From Sclerurus mexicanus (Eukaryota; Chordata; Aves; Passeriformes; Furnariidae): a DNA stretch of 64,000 nt. This document shows positions 1 to 13,982 of the stretch, piece after piece. Position 1 is the first letter of the stretch. Each line of letters opens with the position of its first letter. Where the stretch lies: contig VWZF01002210.1 of the NCBI GenBank assembly GCA_013396755.1, positions 124,001-188,000 on the forward strand, in the 5' to 3' direction. Under the pieces are notes generated by a model. It had not been told where the DNA came from. It saw only the letters and a list, made by a program, of their open reading frames with translations, and ran no database searches. The position numbers were made by a program, and so were the translations under genes.

Positions 1-3000
1 TTAATTTTTTTAAGCAATACAACACTGACAAATTATACTTGTTTGTTTTGAAGTTTCAATTTTTAATCAATACTAGGTCTGCATTTTTAACAGAGTGAAA
101 CTGTGTAGAGTTAGGGAAGTTGTTAAATGTGTCTTTGAATGTCAAGGGACAATGCATTCTGAAAGTAATCTGAAGACCGTTAAGAACATGTTGTATAAGT
201 AAAATGTATGTCCTCTCTAACTATATAGCAAATTTGATTTGAGAAGGGCCCGAAGTCCTAATTCTAGTCTTAGCAACTTGCATAAGATTTCTGACTGTGG
301 AAAACAGCAGAGTCCTTTCCACACTAAAAAAATTAATTATATTTATAAACATTAGTACAATAACTTGAAGAGACTAGAAAGCATTTAATGCTGATGATTT
401 GGGTATTACTTAATTTTGCATCATAGGAGTTCAAGAAATTGCTTGGCAGGTTTATAAAGTTTACTACTGAAGAAAATGCTCTGACCAACAGAAATGCAAC
501 AACAGCTAGAATGAAAATGTGCCCATTTATGTTTTGCACTGTGTAGGAGTTGTGTAAAATTCTTTCAGCCTGTCTTGTAATTAGCAAGTCAAGGAAGCAA
601 GATGCCTGTTTGCTGAGCTTCTTCCTATTCTGTGTTTTAAGTATCATAATGCACTCAAACTTTTATTATTCTTTTTTACTAAATTCTTTTCAAAAGAAGG
701 CCAAACATAGAAATAGCACAGCATTTTGGCAATTGGGTGTATATCGCCATGACACACTCAAAACCGTCATTTTTTCTGAATCAACAATGTTGACCTTTGG
801 TTGACTACATCGTTGCTGCTAATAGACATCATCAGAAAACTGATAACAATACTCACCTCTATTAAGTGTATTTCCTCAGCAGATGCATATTATTGAACAT
901 GAAGTTATATTCATACTTCACTCAGAAATCTAGGAAAATGATCTTTGGTATGCTGTAGTCCTGAAAATTGAAGTGATAGCTGACTTAATCTCCTCTGACA
1001 GATTTATTTACATTTCTCATAAGGAAAAGGCATTGCACATCTAGAAAGCCACTGGAATGTGTTGCAAAAATGAAAAAAAAATATTATTTAAAAAGATTAA
1101 TCTATGGTCAATATGGATGACATTTCATTCAAGTGTGATGAATGCATAATTGTATAAGAAATGGAACATCCTGATTCTATTGCACATATATTTTGGCAAT
1201 TACTGTTGTGCTCTCTTCTTAGAAGCAAGTTTGTTGCAGATAAATATATCTTATTTTTGCTAAAGCATGCTTTAGAATGTCACAGGTACTTGACGCTCTA
1301 GTAATCCCCAAAAGAACCTGAGAATACGTTATACACTTCAGAATTGTCTCCGGAAGCAGAAATAGATCCTGAAAACCTCATGGATGACCTCTTAAACTGG
1401 GCTAGTAGCCACAGGATCAGGATTACAATTTACATCTACTTTGCCATGGTGCTGTGCCTTCAACACGTTGTTGGACTCTGTGTGTTGCTGAAGTGAAATG
1501 TCTTTGGAATTATTTTGCCTCCTATGTGGCCGTGATGGCAGCTCCAGTATTAAATGTCTGTTAATATGCATGCCTCATGGAGACGCTTGTTTAATGGTGT
1601 AACATGAGCCTTCCCATCAGCTATTCATCATCTCCTCTAAAGGAAAGGAGTAGGTCACATAACAGTAGGACAGGTTGTTTTCACCCTTTCTTCCCTTTGG
1701 AACAAGAGGTACAGATCTTGAAACAGCAGAATTTAGGGTTAAACAAATTAAATGCAAATATCAGATTGGTTTTTTACTTGAAGTCTGGTTGAAGTTTATT
1801 GGTTACCTCTCAATTAGCTTGCTCAAAGGTAAAAAGTAGTAATAAAATTATTCTTAGAGCTTTTTTTTTGGTAATTTCTTCAGCTGGACTCTTAAAATGG
1901 CGTAGGTTTGTGTGTGTTTATTTATAAACTATGATTAGTATGTTGAATGAAGCTTACTGTGCTACTTTGCTTGTTAAAACAATAATGCACTTAATGTCCC
2001 TAAAGTGCAAGCCTCCACTTTTGAAGCCCTCTCTCTGATTAACCTACTTGCACTCATATTTAGAATAATCACATCATGTAATTTTTAATGTCAAGCTATA
2101 AAGAATTATAGAAGATCTATAACAGAATAATATGTTTTGGAGCTGATATCGTGCAAATTGTAACATAATATGGAAATATAGAAAAATTGTTGTAATATGT
2201 AAAAAATTTGTACTTTGAGAGCAGAAACATGTTTTCAGTGCACTCACGTGTATTGTTTGATCATGGGAGAAGGGAATATTTATGGAAGATCAAACGAGCT
2301 CATGTACAGGGTAGATTTTATAGTTCACCTAAAATCAGAACCTTTCTTCTAAAATTCATCTGACATCTCTAGCCTCAATTGAGTGTTGGTAATTTACAGT
2401 TTCACATAATTTTGGTCTGTATAGCATTCAGTGAAGTGACTGTGCACAGTCAGTTATCATTCATCAATGCGGGGATCATTGTCTGGGATATCAGAACAGG
2501 AATACTTCGAAGGATGGTCAAATCTACACTTCAAAAACATACACTGAAAGTAATTTAGTAATAGTCAAATTTATCAAATACATTAGAATGTGGGGTTATT
2601 ACACACTTGACTTCAATAACATTTGGAATATTAAACTTGAACAGTGTTACAGTCAGTCCACTGTGTGGCCAGATAACTGGTTAGTCTACATAGAGCAGAT
2701 CAGTGGCACGCACTCAGCAAGAATTTCTCAGATATACTCAGCAAGAAGTATATGTTCATGTGTATAAATGTTTGGTCACTAAACAGGTACCAGGTGAAAT
2801 TTAATGAAAACCCCAACCAAAAAAAGAAAAAACAAAACAAACCCAAACTTCCTGGTGTTTGTCAGTTGTATGTGCCAAGTAGAATAGAAATTCCCTTACT
2901 TAACCATCAGTGAATAACATGTTAATCTTTCAATATTCCAGTATAGTCTCCTGGGAAAAAAAATATTTGAGTTAAGTAATAGCCTATAGTAGTAAAGTCA

Positions 3001-5848
3001 AGGATGTATTCCTATTCCAGTTAGCATTTAAATAGCGGACTCCTGAGTTTGTGGCATTTGGCTCAAGTAAGACAGGGGAGTCCCTTTCAGAAGGGCAGAG
3101 GAAATACTGCCCTACATACTACAAAAGCATGAGCAGAGCTGCCCTTCAGTGACCCTGCCGCTTGTCTTGGCCTTTGCATATGCCTTCCTTAAAGCATGGG
3201 CATTGTGACAGATCCTCAGCTCCTCCTGTTCTCTGGCCTATCTTAAATCCTGTGAACACTTGTGCACCCATCTGAATATAGAGAAAAGCCAGGTGCCAAG
3301 TACTCAATCTGAATGTAGTGTGCAACTTCTTAAGTTGATGCTGCCCACACTTGGTAAAGCTGCTATGGTGGCTGGAAATTTGGAATGTAGAGTTTGCTGC
3401 TACCTGCTTGTTTTACCTCTACTGTGTTCTTCAGCTATCAGTCAGCATAGTCTATTCAGCCACTGTATTTGTTTATACTCTTCTGTTTGAACTCTGGCTT
3501 CTCTTTATTTCAATGCTATTAATACTGCTATCCTTACACATGGCAAGCTGTTTGCTTATCAATGGAATCAAAAAGGCGGAAAGCAACTCTGTCTTTTTTT
3601 CAAGTGGCTTTCAACTTGAAGCCAAGTGCAAGACTAAAACTTTCAGCAAGCTGAACCTTTAACATCTGCATATCCAAACCATCTGCACTGCACAGCTTGC
3701 TCCTTCAAAATTGCTGTTATCTTATGTTTCAAATATGTGACCAAATTCCCCCAAAATCATGGCTGGCTCTCCTGCAGACACAGCCTGTGTGCTTCCTGGA
3801 GAGCAAAAGCTTTGTTAACTGTGGAAGAGGATGATGAACGTTTGCTGGAAAAGGTGACAGAACTAGAGTCATAAGTCTGACGAAGTAAGATACTCCAGTA
3901 CCTGTTTTATAAAACTTGTTTTTGGAAGTTGCATGCTACAGAGAACTTGATTTCTTTCTGCATGTCCCAGATTGGTTTCAGTCATTGCATGTAGCTGCTA
4001 TTTTCATTTTTAACTTGAGGGACCTGTCTTAAATTGTATGGAAAATATGATGTGGAGATTGTATCACTGGCATTTCTAAACATAGCATTTCTGGTTTCCT
4101 CTCTCTACTTTGATGTCAGGGTTTTGACACCTGTTCTTTACTTATGTGCCTACCCGCTGCAGTTGGAGACTTGACTCATATGCCATGTTCTGCCTTTAAA
4201 GCTATTTTTTTCAGTTATTCTTTTTTTTTCTCTCAAAGAATTGTGTTTTCATGCTGGTTTTCTGTTACTCTGGGGTTTTTTGTATTAGTAGAAATGAGTC
4301 CACCCAGGTTCAGTGCTCAGGTGGGGGTTTTTCTCTCTGTAGTTTCCAGCTTCCATGTTGTTTACAAGGTTTGCATTGACATGCTGCGCTCTACAGATAT
4401 TACACTCTAGACTAGCATTACACTGTATAATAATTTGTAATGAAAATTGCTGTAGATGATTTAACAAGCAACTGAATGCAATTGCTAAGTATAGGTAGTA
4501 TGGAAGTAGAGCCTGATTTAGAGCCTGATCTTAGGTCTTAAGGCATAAAACTCATGGTGTTAAGATGGCAATGGGGAGACAACTGAGGCTGGTGTGCTAG
4601 AATTCTAAATTACGTTAGTGCTTTACTGTAGTCTTCACATGTAAAAAAATACTGCTATGCATAAGGAGGCCACAGAGAGACGTAAAATCAGCTCTGTCTG
4701 TCAAAAGTGAATTAACAGATGCATGTGAAGAAGATGGGCAGCATATTGGTATTCTGTTACTGATAGTTTCCTTGTTCTGAAACAACGGGCTTGTTGGTTT
4801 TTCTTGGGAAGGCTAAGATGGGGGGAAGTGTTTCCTGCACAAGAGGAAAGTAATTTGTATTAAAGATGTCAAGGATAAGAAAACTAATGAGGATAAGTAT
4901 GATTAAGTTTTGTGGTGCAGAATGATGAAGAGAAATATTCTTGCAGTCTGTGGTTGAAGAGGTTACATAGGATTTTTATTTCTGCAGGTGGCTATAATAA
5001 TCTTCATTATATTTCTCTACCACCTCTGTATTTAATTTACAGAATTCAAAATTTAGCACTGACTTTGTGATTTGCAACAATTTCAGACATCTACATCTTA
5101 AACGGGTTTCTAACACAGGCTAATGTTGTTCTATTGATATGTTAATTAAACTCTTAATTAGGTAGTGGTATGCTATGATGATATTGTGTGATGTGACATC
5201 TTCCCCAAACTGTTCATGGGGAGTTGTGTTGAAAACAGAGTGGGGTGGTATTGCAGGTGGGAAGTTCATTTCTACTAAAATGGTAATAATGCAGTGTTTA
5301 AAATCAAGTGTATTTTGTTTTACCATGAAAAGATACAACTTCAGATTTATTCTTCTACTATGCTTAACATTTTCATTTTGGAATCTAATTCTGAAATGTT
5401 TTCTGTTAGTATTTTTTGTTTATTTGTTTATTGGCCTTTTCCTTCCCTTGCATAACTTCATCTGCAATTTACTAGGTTCAATTTTTTTTTTAAATCTTTA
5501 GAAAGTGGAGGTTAGCAGTGCTTCATATAGAAATGTCCAGATAGCATCCTCCTGGTGAACAGCAGGGAAGAGAGAGGGCTTCCCTGGGAGCTTTTCATTT
5601 GCCTAATAAGATAGTCTTTTCAATTGAAGGAAACTTCGTATTATGAAAAATAAAACTGGATTCAGCCTTTTTGGTAATAAATTGTCTTGCTACAGTCAGG
5701 CAATGCTTCTTCCAAAAGGTAAAGGCATTAATAAAGTATTTAAACTGAGAGATGTAACCGGCAAAGGGATTGCGAGTTTCTAATTGTGAGGTTGCCAAGA
5801 CAATTGTGGTGTTTTATCTTAATTTGAGTGATCTGAAGGTGAAGAATC
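1..5848. other. Unassigned AT-rich non-coding DNA
   Basis: No repeat family, exon or RNA gene was recognised in this stretch. Open frames here are at most about 110 codons, lie on both strands, and show no familiar motif, so they fit chance. There is a short A/C-rich tract around 2806-2850. Confidence 0.6.
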
Positions 5849-6291
5849 TAGAGAAGGGCAATAAAGCCAGTGAAGGGCCTGGAACATGTATCCAATGACA
5901 AGTGGCTGAGGGAGCTGAAGGTTTGTTTAGCCTGGAGAAGAGGAGGCTCAGGGGTGACCTTATCACTTTCTACAACTACCTGAAAGGAGGGTGTAGCTGG
6001 GTAGGGGTCAACCTCTTCTCCCACACAGTGCGCAACAGGACAAGAGGACAGTCTTAAGCTGCACCAGGAGAGGTTTAGGTTGGCTGTTAGGAAGAATTTC
6101 TTCCCAGAAAGGATGATTAGACACTGGAATGGCCTGCCCAGGGAGGTGGTGGAGTCACTGTCCCTGAAGGTGTTTAAGGAAAGGCTGGGTGTGATAATCA
6201 GTGCCATGGCCTAGTTGACAAGGTAGTGTTGGGTCAGAGTTTGGACTCAATCTCAGAGGTCTTTTTTAACCTTAGAGGTTCTTTGATCTTA
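5849..6291 (+). mobile_element. CR1 LINE fragment, 5'-truncated
   Basis: This is the 3' part of a chicken-repeat-1 non-LTR retrotransposon, a family that copies itself by target-primed reverse transcription. The plus strand encodes, in broken frames, the C-terminal tail of the CR1 reverse transcriptase, for example a segment reading LRGDLITFYNYLKGG followed by a phrase like NRTRG. The stretch at 6130-6160 matches the CR1 phrase for a lone-copy tail (GGCCTGCCCAGGGAGGTGGT). It ends in a decayed version of the CR1 3' end (GAGGTC then a run of Ts, AACC, near 6255-6291). Stop codons and frame shifts show that it is dead. The 5' truncation is normal for CR1. Confidence 0.93.
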
Positions 6292-8360
6292 GGGAATACA
6301 TTAGTGAGTTAAGCTACAGTCAGAAGCCACTGATGTTATTTCCCTTCTGGTGGCAAACACAGAAGTTGCAGTGTCAAGTTTTTTTTATGACTCGGTGATG
6401 TAACCTGTGCCTGGGCAATAGTATGCTACTTACTGGTGAATAAAGTTTGAGAGGATGAAGTGGTAACAGAGAATCGTGGTTTAAATCCTCCGATTGGTAC
6501 CCTGGTCCTTAACTACACTTTTTGGTGGTTTTTTGTTTGGTTGGTTTTTTTAATATCTTTTTTTCAAATCTTTCAATGTTATTTCTGCCTGCAGTGTGAT
6601 GGTGGGAGCATTGGTATGGAAAGGCACAGCTGCCCTCTGAAGCTGTTTATAAATACTGCAGTCTCAGTAGCTGCTCTGTGCACTTCTATAACTGATATAT
6701 CCTAACAGGTGGTACAAACATTGGTTGTCCCAGGAGAGAACAAAAAATCTTCTAGTAAATAAGTGAACAGTATATTTGTATAGTGTTTTTGATTCTATGA
6801 TTGTATAGTAAGTCTGTGAACTATAATTATTTAACCCACCTCCAGTTAACAATTTGACAACACTCTATATAAGCCTACAGTTATAACAGAGGGTAATTTC
6901 AGGCTTCAAAGCTCCTAGCATAGATGTGTCCAAAAGTCCATTCTGCACTCTGAACTCTGTGGTTTTCAATTACTACACACAAAGGTCATGATTTCCAACC
7001 CTATTGTTCTGCTCTCCACTTGTTTTTCCAACCCCTGATTTATTATAGTAGAGAGAGAGATAAGAGCCAGTAAGTTAGTGTGTATGTTTTGATGGGGGAC
7101 GGGAGGAAAGGCTACAAATGCTTTTAGTAAAGCAGAATGCTCTCTTGGTGGCTGCTTTGTTGGGGTTTATTAGTGCACCTGCCTTCAAATAAGTCCTGCA
7201 GGTGCTTTGACAAATGGATTGAGATATTGCCTAGTAAATTCCTCTGCTTCTTGTAAATACTGTTGTGTGCTATGTAGATGATTTGTAACTTCCTATGCCA
7301 AAGTGTCTTTGTAAATCACACCAGAGACCCCTGTGCCTTCCAAAAGCCATAATCTGGCTTGGGAGGGGAAATTAATGAAAGCTGAAGAAAAACACTGACA
7401 GAAAAATTATTAATAGGTGTTGAAATTCTAAATGTGTATTGAGGAAAGATAAGTTTTCTTTTGCCCTTGCTAGTTCTTCTCACTCATGGCAGCTTGTGCT
7501 GTTTGCGTATGGAGTTATAAGACCAGTTCTCTCTTCTGCTAAGAGCTAGGGTCCTAATTTGAATCTCCTCCTCCAAAGTCTCATTTCTCTTGCAGCTTTT
7601 CCCTGTGCCACTATTATTCCTCAAGTGATATTTCAGACACTTCAGTTTGGCTCATTCCAGCACCTTTTCTGCCTTGAAAGACAAGTTTAAACTTGACATA
7701 GGAACTTGAGTTCTTCAGAGCTCCTGTTGACAGGATAATGTATTTGATCTCTCAAAATATTTAGAGAAGATATGACAGCTGTGGGTGTTTCCGATGCATG
7801 AAGCAAGTTGGAAGATGTTTTTTAAAAAACTGAACAATTACATTCTGATAATCAAATTCATTTCATTCAGAATATACTTTTAAAGCATTTAGTTAGTCTT
7901 GTAGGCAGCTCTGAGGTAGGCAACTGTAATATTTATCCAGAGTGAAGAAGTGGGGAACATAGTATAAAGGTAGGTGTCATTTCCAAGGTTCAGTCTCAGG
8001 ACTGGAAGTTCCTTAAAAGACCTTTTTAGTTTTCTGCAAGATCCTGCAAGTTAAAATTCAGGGCAGCACCCACATGTCTTGGTGGTGTATAAGCTAAAAT
8101 GACTTCTTAATTACTATTATTTTATTTTTTTTTACACTTCCAGAACATGCTTTAATTCAAATGAAAGACACTTGGAAAGACACTGGGATAACTGGATAGA
8201 ACTTAATTTGCTGTGATCTAGTAACACCTGACTGATTCTATTTGTGAGAAACCTGTTAGCAACCTAATGGCTCACATTTGTTTGGGCTGAGGAAAAGCTG
8301 TTTTATAAAATGTGTTTGGGTTTTCTGTTTTGGCTTGTTGGTATTTTGGCTTTTTTAATT
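6292..8360. other. Unassigned non-coding DNA
   Basis: No element was recognised. A T/G-rich low-complexity tract lies near 6520-6570 and a short AG run near 7051-7062. Confidence 0.55.
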
Positions 8361-8546
8361 AGGAAAGGTTCCTTCACTAAGAGTTGTCAGGTGCTGAAGC
8401 AGGCTGCTGAGGGAAGTGGTTAGATAACTAAAACATGTAGATGTGGCGCTTAGGGACATGACTTAGTGGTGAACTTGGTAGTGTTTGCTTAATGGTTGGA
8501 CTTGATTATCTTAGAGGTCTTTTCTAACCTAAACAATTCTATGATT
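8361..8546 (+). mobile_element. CR1 LINE 3' end fragment
   Basis: A short, strongly 5'-truncated CR1 copy of about 190 bp. It carries the usual 3' untranslated end: a segment like ACATGTAGATGTGGCGCTTA, then GGGACATGACTTAGTGG, then GGTTGGACTTGATTATCTTA, GAGGTCTTTTCTAACC and one terminal octamer ATTCTATG at 8536-8543. The order of these blocks fixes the plus orientation. Only the last few codons of the reverse transcriptase could be included. Divergence looks moderate. Confidence 0.92.
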
Positions 8547-11500
8547 TAATCAAGTCTGCAAATGTTTCCTTCTCTATGGAAAATATTCCCATGCATAAAT
8601 ATGTGTGTCTTAAGGCTGAGAATAGTACTGTCATAACTTACGATGTCAACTTTTTAGACATTTTTCTTATAATTTCTTCTGAAATGTTTCCTGTCAAAGC
8701 TGGACTCAAAACTTTGACGTAGTTAGTTATATACATGGTTAATAGCATTAAAAGTTAAAGATACAAATTAATTTATTTTTTCCTATTAAAAAAATAGTTG
8801 TAGAAAGAAGAATTTTCAAGTTTTAATCTCTTGTAAATTCTTTTGGTACTTTGTGTTCTGATTTCATGAAACATGTTGTGTGCTCTTTTGTAGAAATGTT
8901 TCTGAAGTCAAACTGATGAGATTGTTCTGAGAGAAAAAGCGCATGAGAAAGTTTGCTAAAATTGTAGCTTACGTTTTTTGATATCATTTTTTTCTTATTC
9001 ATGTAAATGTATGGACTGGCAGAGGGAGGGGCTTTCTGTTTCCGCTTCCTTTATAGAGTTTCCTAGCCTGTAGTCTGGCTAGCCCTTAGTAATTTTTTTC
9101 TAATTTTGGATCTGTATCTCTTTATCACATATTAAGTTCAGAAAAATCAGGAGGTTTGAGCAATATTTAACCTGCACTTACCCTCTTGGTACAGGAGGAC
9201 AATTTTTGATCCCGCTTGCAAAATATAAGACCCTGTTTTAGTCAGCTGTATTTTATTCTGTCCTTCAGCTCAGGAAAGAGAGTTTTCTGATTGGTATGCC
9301 GTTCCTCCTGTTTGTTTTGTGTCTTAAGTCTTAGGCTGTGGCTAAAATGTGCTAGCATGCAATGGCTCCTTGCTTTCAAAAATATTGGTGTCAACTCTTA
9401 AAATTGCTGCTGAAGAGAAATTAAGGAAGCTCATTAAGCTTTCAGAAATGCTCTTTTACCTACTGGGAAAGTTGCAGTGCTTCAGATGATATGTGATAAA
9501 TGCAATCCCAGGCAACCTACAGGATAACAATGACCTCTGATTGACTATAGAAGTACATAAAGTCTTAATAACTGACTCCAAACAGAGACAACTTGTAGTC
9601 CACTGTAGTTAGTAGTAACTGATGACCATTGCAGTCTGGATATCTGGAGGCTTGTATAAAATGAGGTGGCTCTTTCAGGCTAAACTTGACAGATACTCAT
9701 AACTCTATAGATCCTTTTACTGGGGAGGGCAGAATTCAGCCAGGATTGATGCAAATTGTCTTCATGTTAAGATCATAAATAAGGGCATATTTCATTTGTT
9801 GGTGAAACCAAATATTTTTTATTTTTTTATTTAAAATGAGGAATACAAGAGGGGAATTGATATAGGTGTGAGTTCCAAAAAAATACTTCAAAAAGTAGAT
9901 AGAGACATCTGACTTGATCAGCATTCATTAGTAAGAGACAGGAGGGACTCTCTTATTGGATTTACTAGTTATTGACATGGTTATGCATTTAATTTTCTGA
10001 GTGTTAGGAAAATACCTAGTATATTTTAATTTTGAAAGGAATTTTCAAATGTCACTGCAGACCAAATAGAGAACTGATGATAATAAAAGATCTCCAAGTC
10101 CTTCTCTGTACACACATGCATATAGGCTTCCAATCTTCTTTCTTTTTAATCTTATGCAGTGTTTGCTAAGGAATGGACTAAGTTCTGTTTTCTGATGATG
10201 ATTACCACACAGTGGGATACCTGGGCTCTGGGGGCTTCCTTAGATTATTTTTTCTTTTCCTTCTCTTGTGTGAAGCTGAATTAAGAAGATTGTCTTTCTT
10301 TGTACAAGAGAAGAAAAAAGTGTTCATTATTTTATCATTGTTTTAATTTCTACAATCTTGGGAGGTGTTAAAATTTGGCAATAAGGGTAAATGTCTTTTT
10401 CTGAAACAATATAGACATGAAATATATTGTCATAGTTTTTGAAAAGACACGTGGTGAAGCACTACTTACCTTTCCTGATGATCCTTCTGCAGCACTTTAA
10501 CAGTGAAAATCTGAAAGCACAAAACCCAGTCAGCTAACCATGTAATTCACCATAAAATTTTATGGAGAGATTTCTAGATACTTTCAACAATCTAAGCTTT
10601 TGTTACAAATACTAAGTAAACTATTTCCATTAAAATAAATTATTTTTCAGTGTGTATTTGTATCCATTTTCCTTAATTTTTATTATCTTTTTAGTTTTTA
10701 ACTCTTGGCTGTAGAAGAGAGAACATGTTATCTTAAGCCACTCAGGTACTGAAAGTGTTTGGAAATAATGGAATAAAATCTGAGTTCATTTCAAGACAAA
10801 CAAACTCACTCAAGCTGACACTTGTTTTGATAAATCTGTACACATTAAGTGTAGTCATTTTAAACTATACTGAACTAATGAATTAAACAATTTTTTGATT
10901 CTACTTTGCATTCTTAGTGTTTAGTTTTGTCCTGTGAGTATTTCAATGCACCAGACAGGTTGGTTGAATAAGAAAGGTGTAAGGTGTATCGGTCCTCAAT
11001 TTGATGGGGATTGATATGGCAGTGAACAATCTATTCCTGTTAAAATTTGTTTAAACGCTCTGAAAAAGTATCTTTGTCCGAAGAAGACTCCAGTTGGATT
11101 GGGTCCTTTCTGCTTGCTTACAGTATTTGGTGTTCAGGCAAACTTGAAGGTGGAATGATGCCTCTATCTTGCTACAGCATGAACACCTGCATGGACTTGA
11201 GTTAGGTGAAGGATGCACGAGCATAGCTTCACGCTTGATCCACTTCAAACTGGTTCTATATGGTGTGGCATTAATGAGCACAGCATCAAGGTATGAGAAG
11301 CCCATGAGAATAAACCGAACACCAACTCAGAATAGTTGTGTTGTAAGCCTTAATATAAAACAGAGAAAAGCCTCTGTGGTCTGTAGAGGTAAAAATAGCA
11401 GTATAGAGGACAATACCACAGTATGAGCTGCCTATTGAAAAGAATTTAAAACTGTGTTTGTAGTGGATATTTTCTGGATTCTGCTTCAACCTTTACAAAT

Positions 11501-12470
11501 AGATCACAGCTGGAGCATTTGCAGAATTTCACATCTTTGGGGCATACTCAACGCTGGCTTTTAGTATAGATTCTTTTTTCCTTTTGCTGTCTCAAAAGGA
11601 ATTGAAGTGCAGGTCAAAAAGAACATCTAACTGAAAATACCCAAGTCAAGATAGCAGGACAATCAGAACAGGAAGAAAAGGGAGAGGATAATAGCAGGAC
11701 TCTGTAGTCACCAAAGCATGGTAACCTTCGTCATTGAGCCTGACCCCTTTGCGTTTCAACTCCCCATGTCATGCTCATACTTTGGGAACGCATTAACTAA
11801 AAAAAAAAAAAAGGGCAGGCACTAATCTAAGAATACTACAAAAGCTCTGCAAAATGGGATATTGGTATTGCAGTCTGAATGCTGTTTAAACATTGTTGTA
11901 AAATGCTAATTTTCCCTTTTTTAAATCTTTTTTTCCTAACTGAGCACAGATATACCCAGGAAAAATGACACTTGGCATGTGGTGATTTGAAAATCACTGT
12001 CTGCCCTTGATGTCTTCATCTGACAACATCTATATGTTGCCAGGTTGCCATGACAACTAAGTACAGTTGTAATTGCAACCCTGGAAAGGTAATTCTTTCA
12101 CTCAAAATGTGGCATACATTTAGCCTGTCTGAAGTTTCAACAAATGACAAGTATTTTGAAAGGCCTGAATGAGGTAGTTTCTTTGATGTCAATTTTTTTT
12201 ATTATCTCATGTAGCTTAACTAGAAAGATATGTAGGCTTTTATTCAGCAGAGTCTGTATTTTTTTAACCTTTTTATGCTTTATTTAGGTTTCAAATATAT
12301 GGTATCAACTGTGAACCTGAAATTAACATATGAAAGCAAAATACCACATAAAGTGTTCACTTGCTTGTATTGGCAGTTCTGAAAGCAGATCTTGATACAT
12401 TCCTCATTCTTGCTATCCGTTAGGTTAAATCAAATGAGTTTTGTTGTATAGCTGACTGTATTTTCTTAAA
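8547..12470. other. Unassigned non-coding DNA
   Basis: No repeat or gene was recognised. The block 11040-11420 is open in several frames and retains a few CpGs; it is discussed as a finding. The rest is AT-rich with short homopolymers. Confidence 0.55.
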
Positions 12471-12570
12471 TTTAAAAAAAAATAAAAGACAAACAAAACA
12501 AAAAGAACAAATAAAAAAACACCCCAGCAGAACAAAACCACAACCAAACACTAAAAAACACACCCATCAA
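12471..12570. repeat. A-rich / A-C-rich low-complexity tract
   Basis: About 100 bp made almost only of A and C on the plus strand, with repeated units of the type AAACAAAA and AACCAAAC. It could be a decayed poly(A) tail or simple sequence. No parent element was seen next to it. Confidence 0.8.
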
Positions 12571-12680
12571 ACTTGAAAAATAACTGCAAGTATTTCTATT
12601 CAGCAGGCCACATAGGTGTTAGCATGCAACAAAGGCAACCTTAAAAAACTGCACTAATTCTAAGAAATTTCTACCTGATT

Positions 12681-13080
12681 TCACAGAATCAGCTGGGTTA
12701 GAAGAGACCTCCAACATGATAAAGTCCAACCCTTGATCCAACACCACTGTAACTACTAGACCATGGCACCAAGTGCCACATCCAGTCTCATGTTAAAAAC
12801 CTTCAGGGATGGTGAATCTACCACCTCTCTGGGCAGGCCATTACAATGCCTGATTACTCCCTCTGTAAAAAATTTCCTCCTAATATCTAACCTAAACCTC
12901 TCCTGGCAGAGCTTAAGCCCGTGCCCTCTTGTCCTGTTGCTGGTTGCCTGGGAGAGGAGACTAGCCCCCACCTGGCTACAACCTCCTTTCAGGTATTTCT
13001 AGAGAGATATAAGGTCACCCCTGAGCCTCCTCTTCTCCAGACTAAACAACCCCAGCTCCCTCAGCCACTTCTCCTAGCAC
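12681..13080 (-). mobile_element. CR1 LINE fragment, 3' part
   Basis: A CR1 copy on the minus strand, truncated at its 5' side (near 13080). The plus strand begins with the antisense of the 3' tail (CACAGAAT at 12682-12689) and of the 3' end sequence. On the minus strand an open stretch (12756-12971) reads through the CR1 reverse transcriptase C-terminus, including NRTRGHGLKLCQERFRLDIR and LPREVVDSPSLKVF and ending near LDVALGAMV. These are hallmarks of the family. The copy is too short to be active. Confidence 0.94.
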
Positions 13081-13855
13081 TGATTTGTATGCGGGGTGGG
13101 AGGGGAGAATCAGGGAATCATGTGCGCGTAACTGAACCTTCTTGTTGTTCTACAATCCTGGCTGCTGAGAATTGGCAGCATTGGCTGCATATTACCCTGT
13201 TGACAGCTGGACTTATCTCCTCCTTCTCTTGTGACATACAGTCACTCACGATCCATTTCCATGGCACAGGGAAAGTAATATGACAGTCAACTACACTGCT
13301 TTGTAGTAGTGGAAAAAGTCACTCTTCTTGCATGTTTTTGTTGTCATTTAGTGCTAGAATATTGGGCTTTATACTCTGAAGGGTATAAACTAGCTCTAGA
13401 AAGTAAAAGTAAATGTGATACTGTTTTCCTTGTGAACTTCTTCAAACTGCAGTATTGCTCCATGAGGACACGGTAGGAACATTTCCTAGGTTACTGAGTT
13501 CTTGCTCTCTAAATGTTATTTGATTTCTGGGACAAATCAGCCAACTTTAGCCTTAGCTTTTTAGATGTTCAGTGAGACCTGACCATAAACCCATACTATT
13601 TAACTTCCTATGGGATGCCTGCATTTTTTGCTTGTTTGTCCTCTTGATCCCCAACACATAAAATCACTCTCTGTGAGATACATGCAGAGATCTTTGGGAT
13701 TTTTTTTAACTCTTCCCTCAAATACAAGAATAGCGTGGGGCTCTGAGTGTATTTTAAGTTCAAGCTGATTTTACTAAACCAGTTTTGCCTTTCCAGCATA
13801 CACTTCAATTACCAGTTGAAAAACAGTTTAAATGCATTGAGGCCGTTCACACTCC
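13081..13855. other. Unassigned non-coding DNA
   Basis: Nothing was recognised between the CR1 copy and the LTR. Confidence 0.5.
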
Positions 13856-13959
13856 TGTCTTATAGTTCAATCTCAGCTGGCAACTAAACCCCACACAGAC
13901 ACTCACTCCTCTCCCTGAGTGGGATGGGGAGAGAATCAGAAGAGTAAAAGTGAGCAAAA

Positions 13960-13982
13960 CTGTCTTTGTCTCAACCCACAAG
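13960..13982. other. Apparent 23-bp micro-inversion inside the LTR
   Basis: Within the LTR the plus strand reads AGTAAAAGTGAG (minus-sense U5) followed directly by CTGTCTTTGTCTCAACCC, which is plus-sense. In the other LTR copy (53868-53940) the matching blocks lie on one strand. The segment is bordered by AAAACT and AGTT, a short inverted repeat that could have mediated the flip. Confidence 0.6.

Noticed and set aside
5848..6207. Open frame of 119 codons on the minus strand
   Set aside because: It is the antisense of the CR1 copy at 5849-6291.
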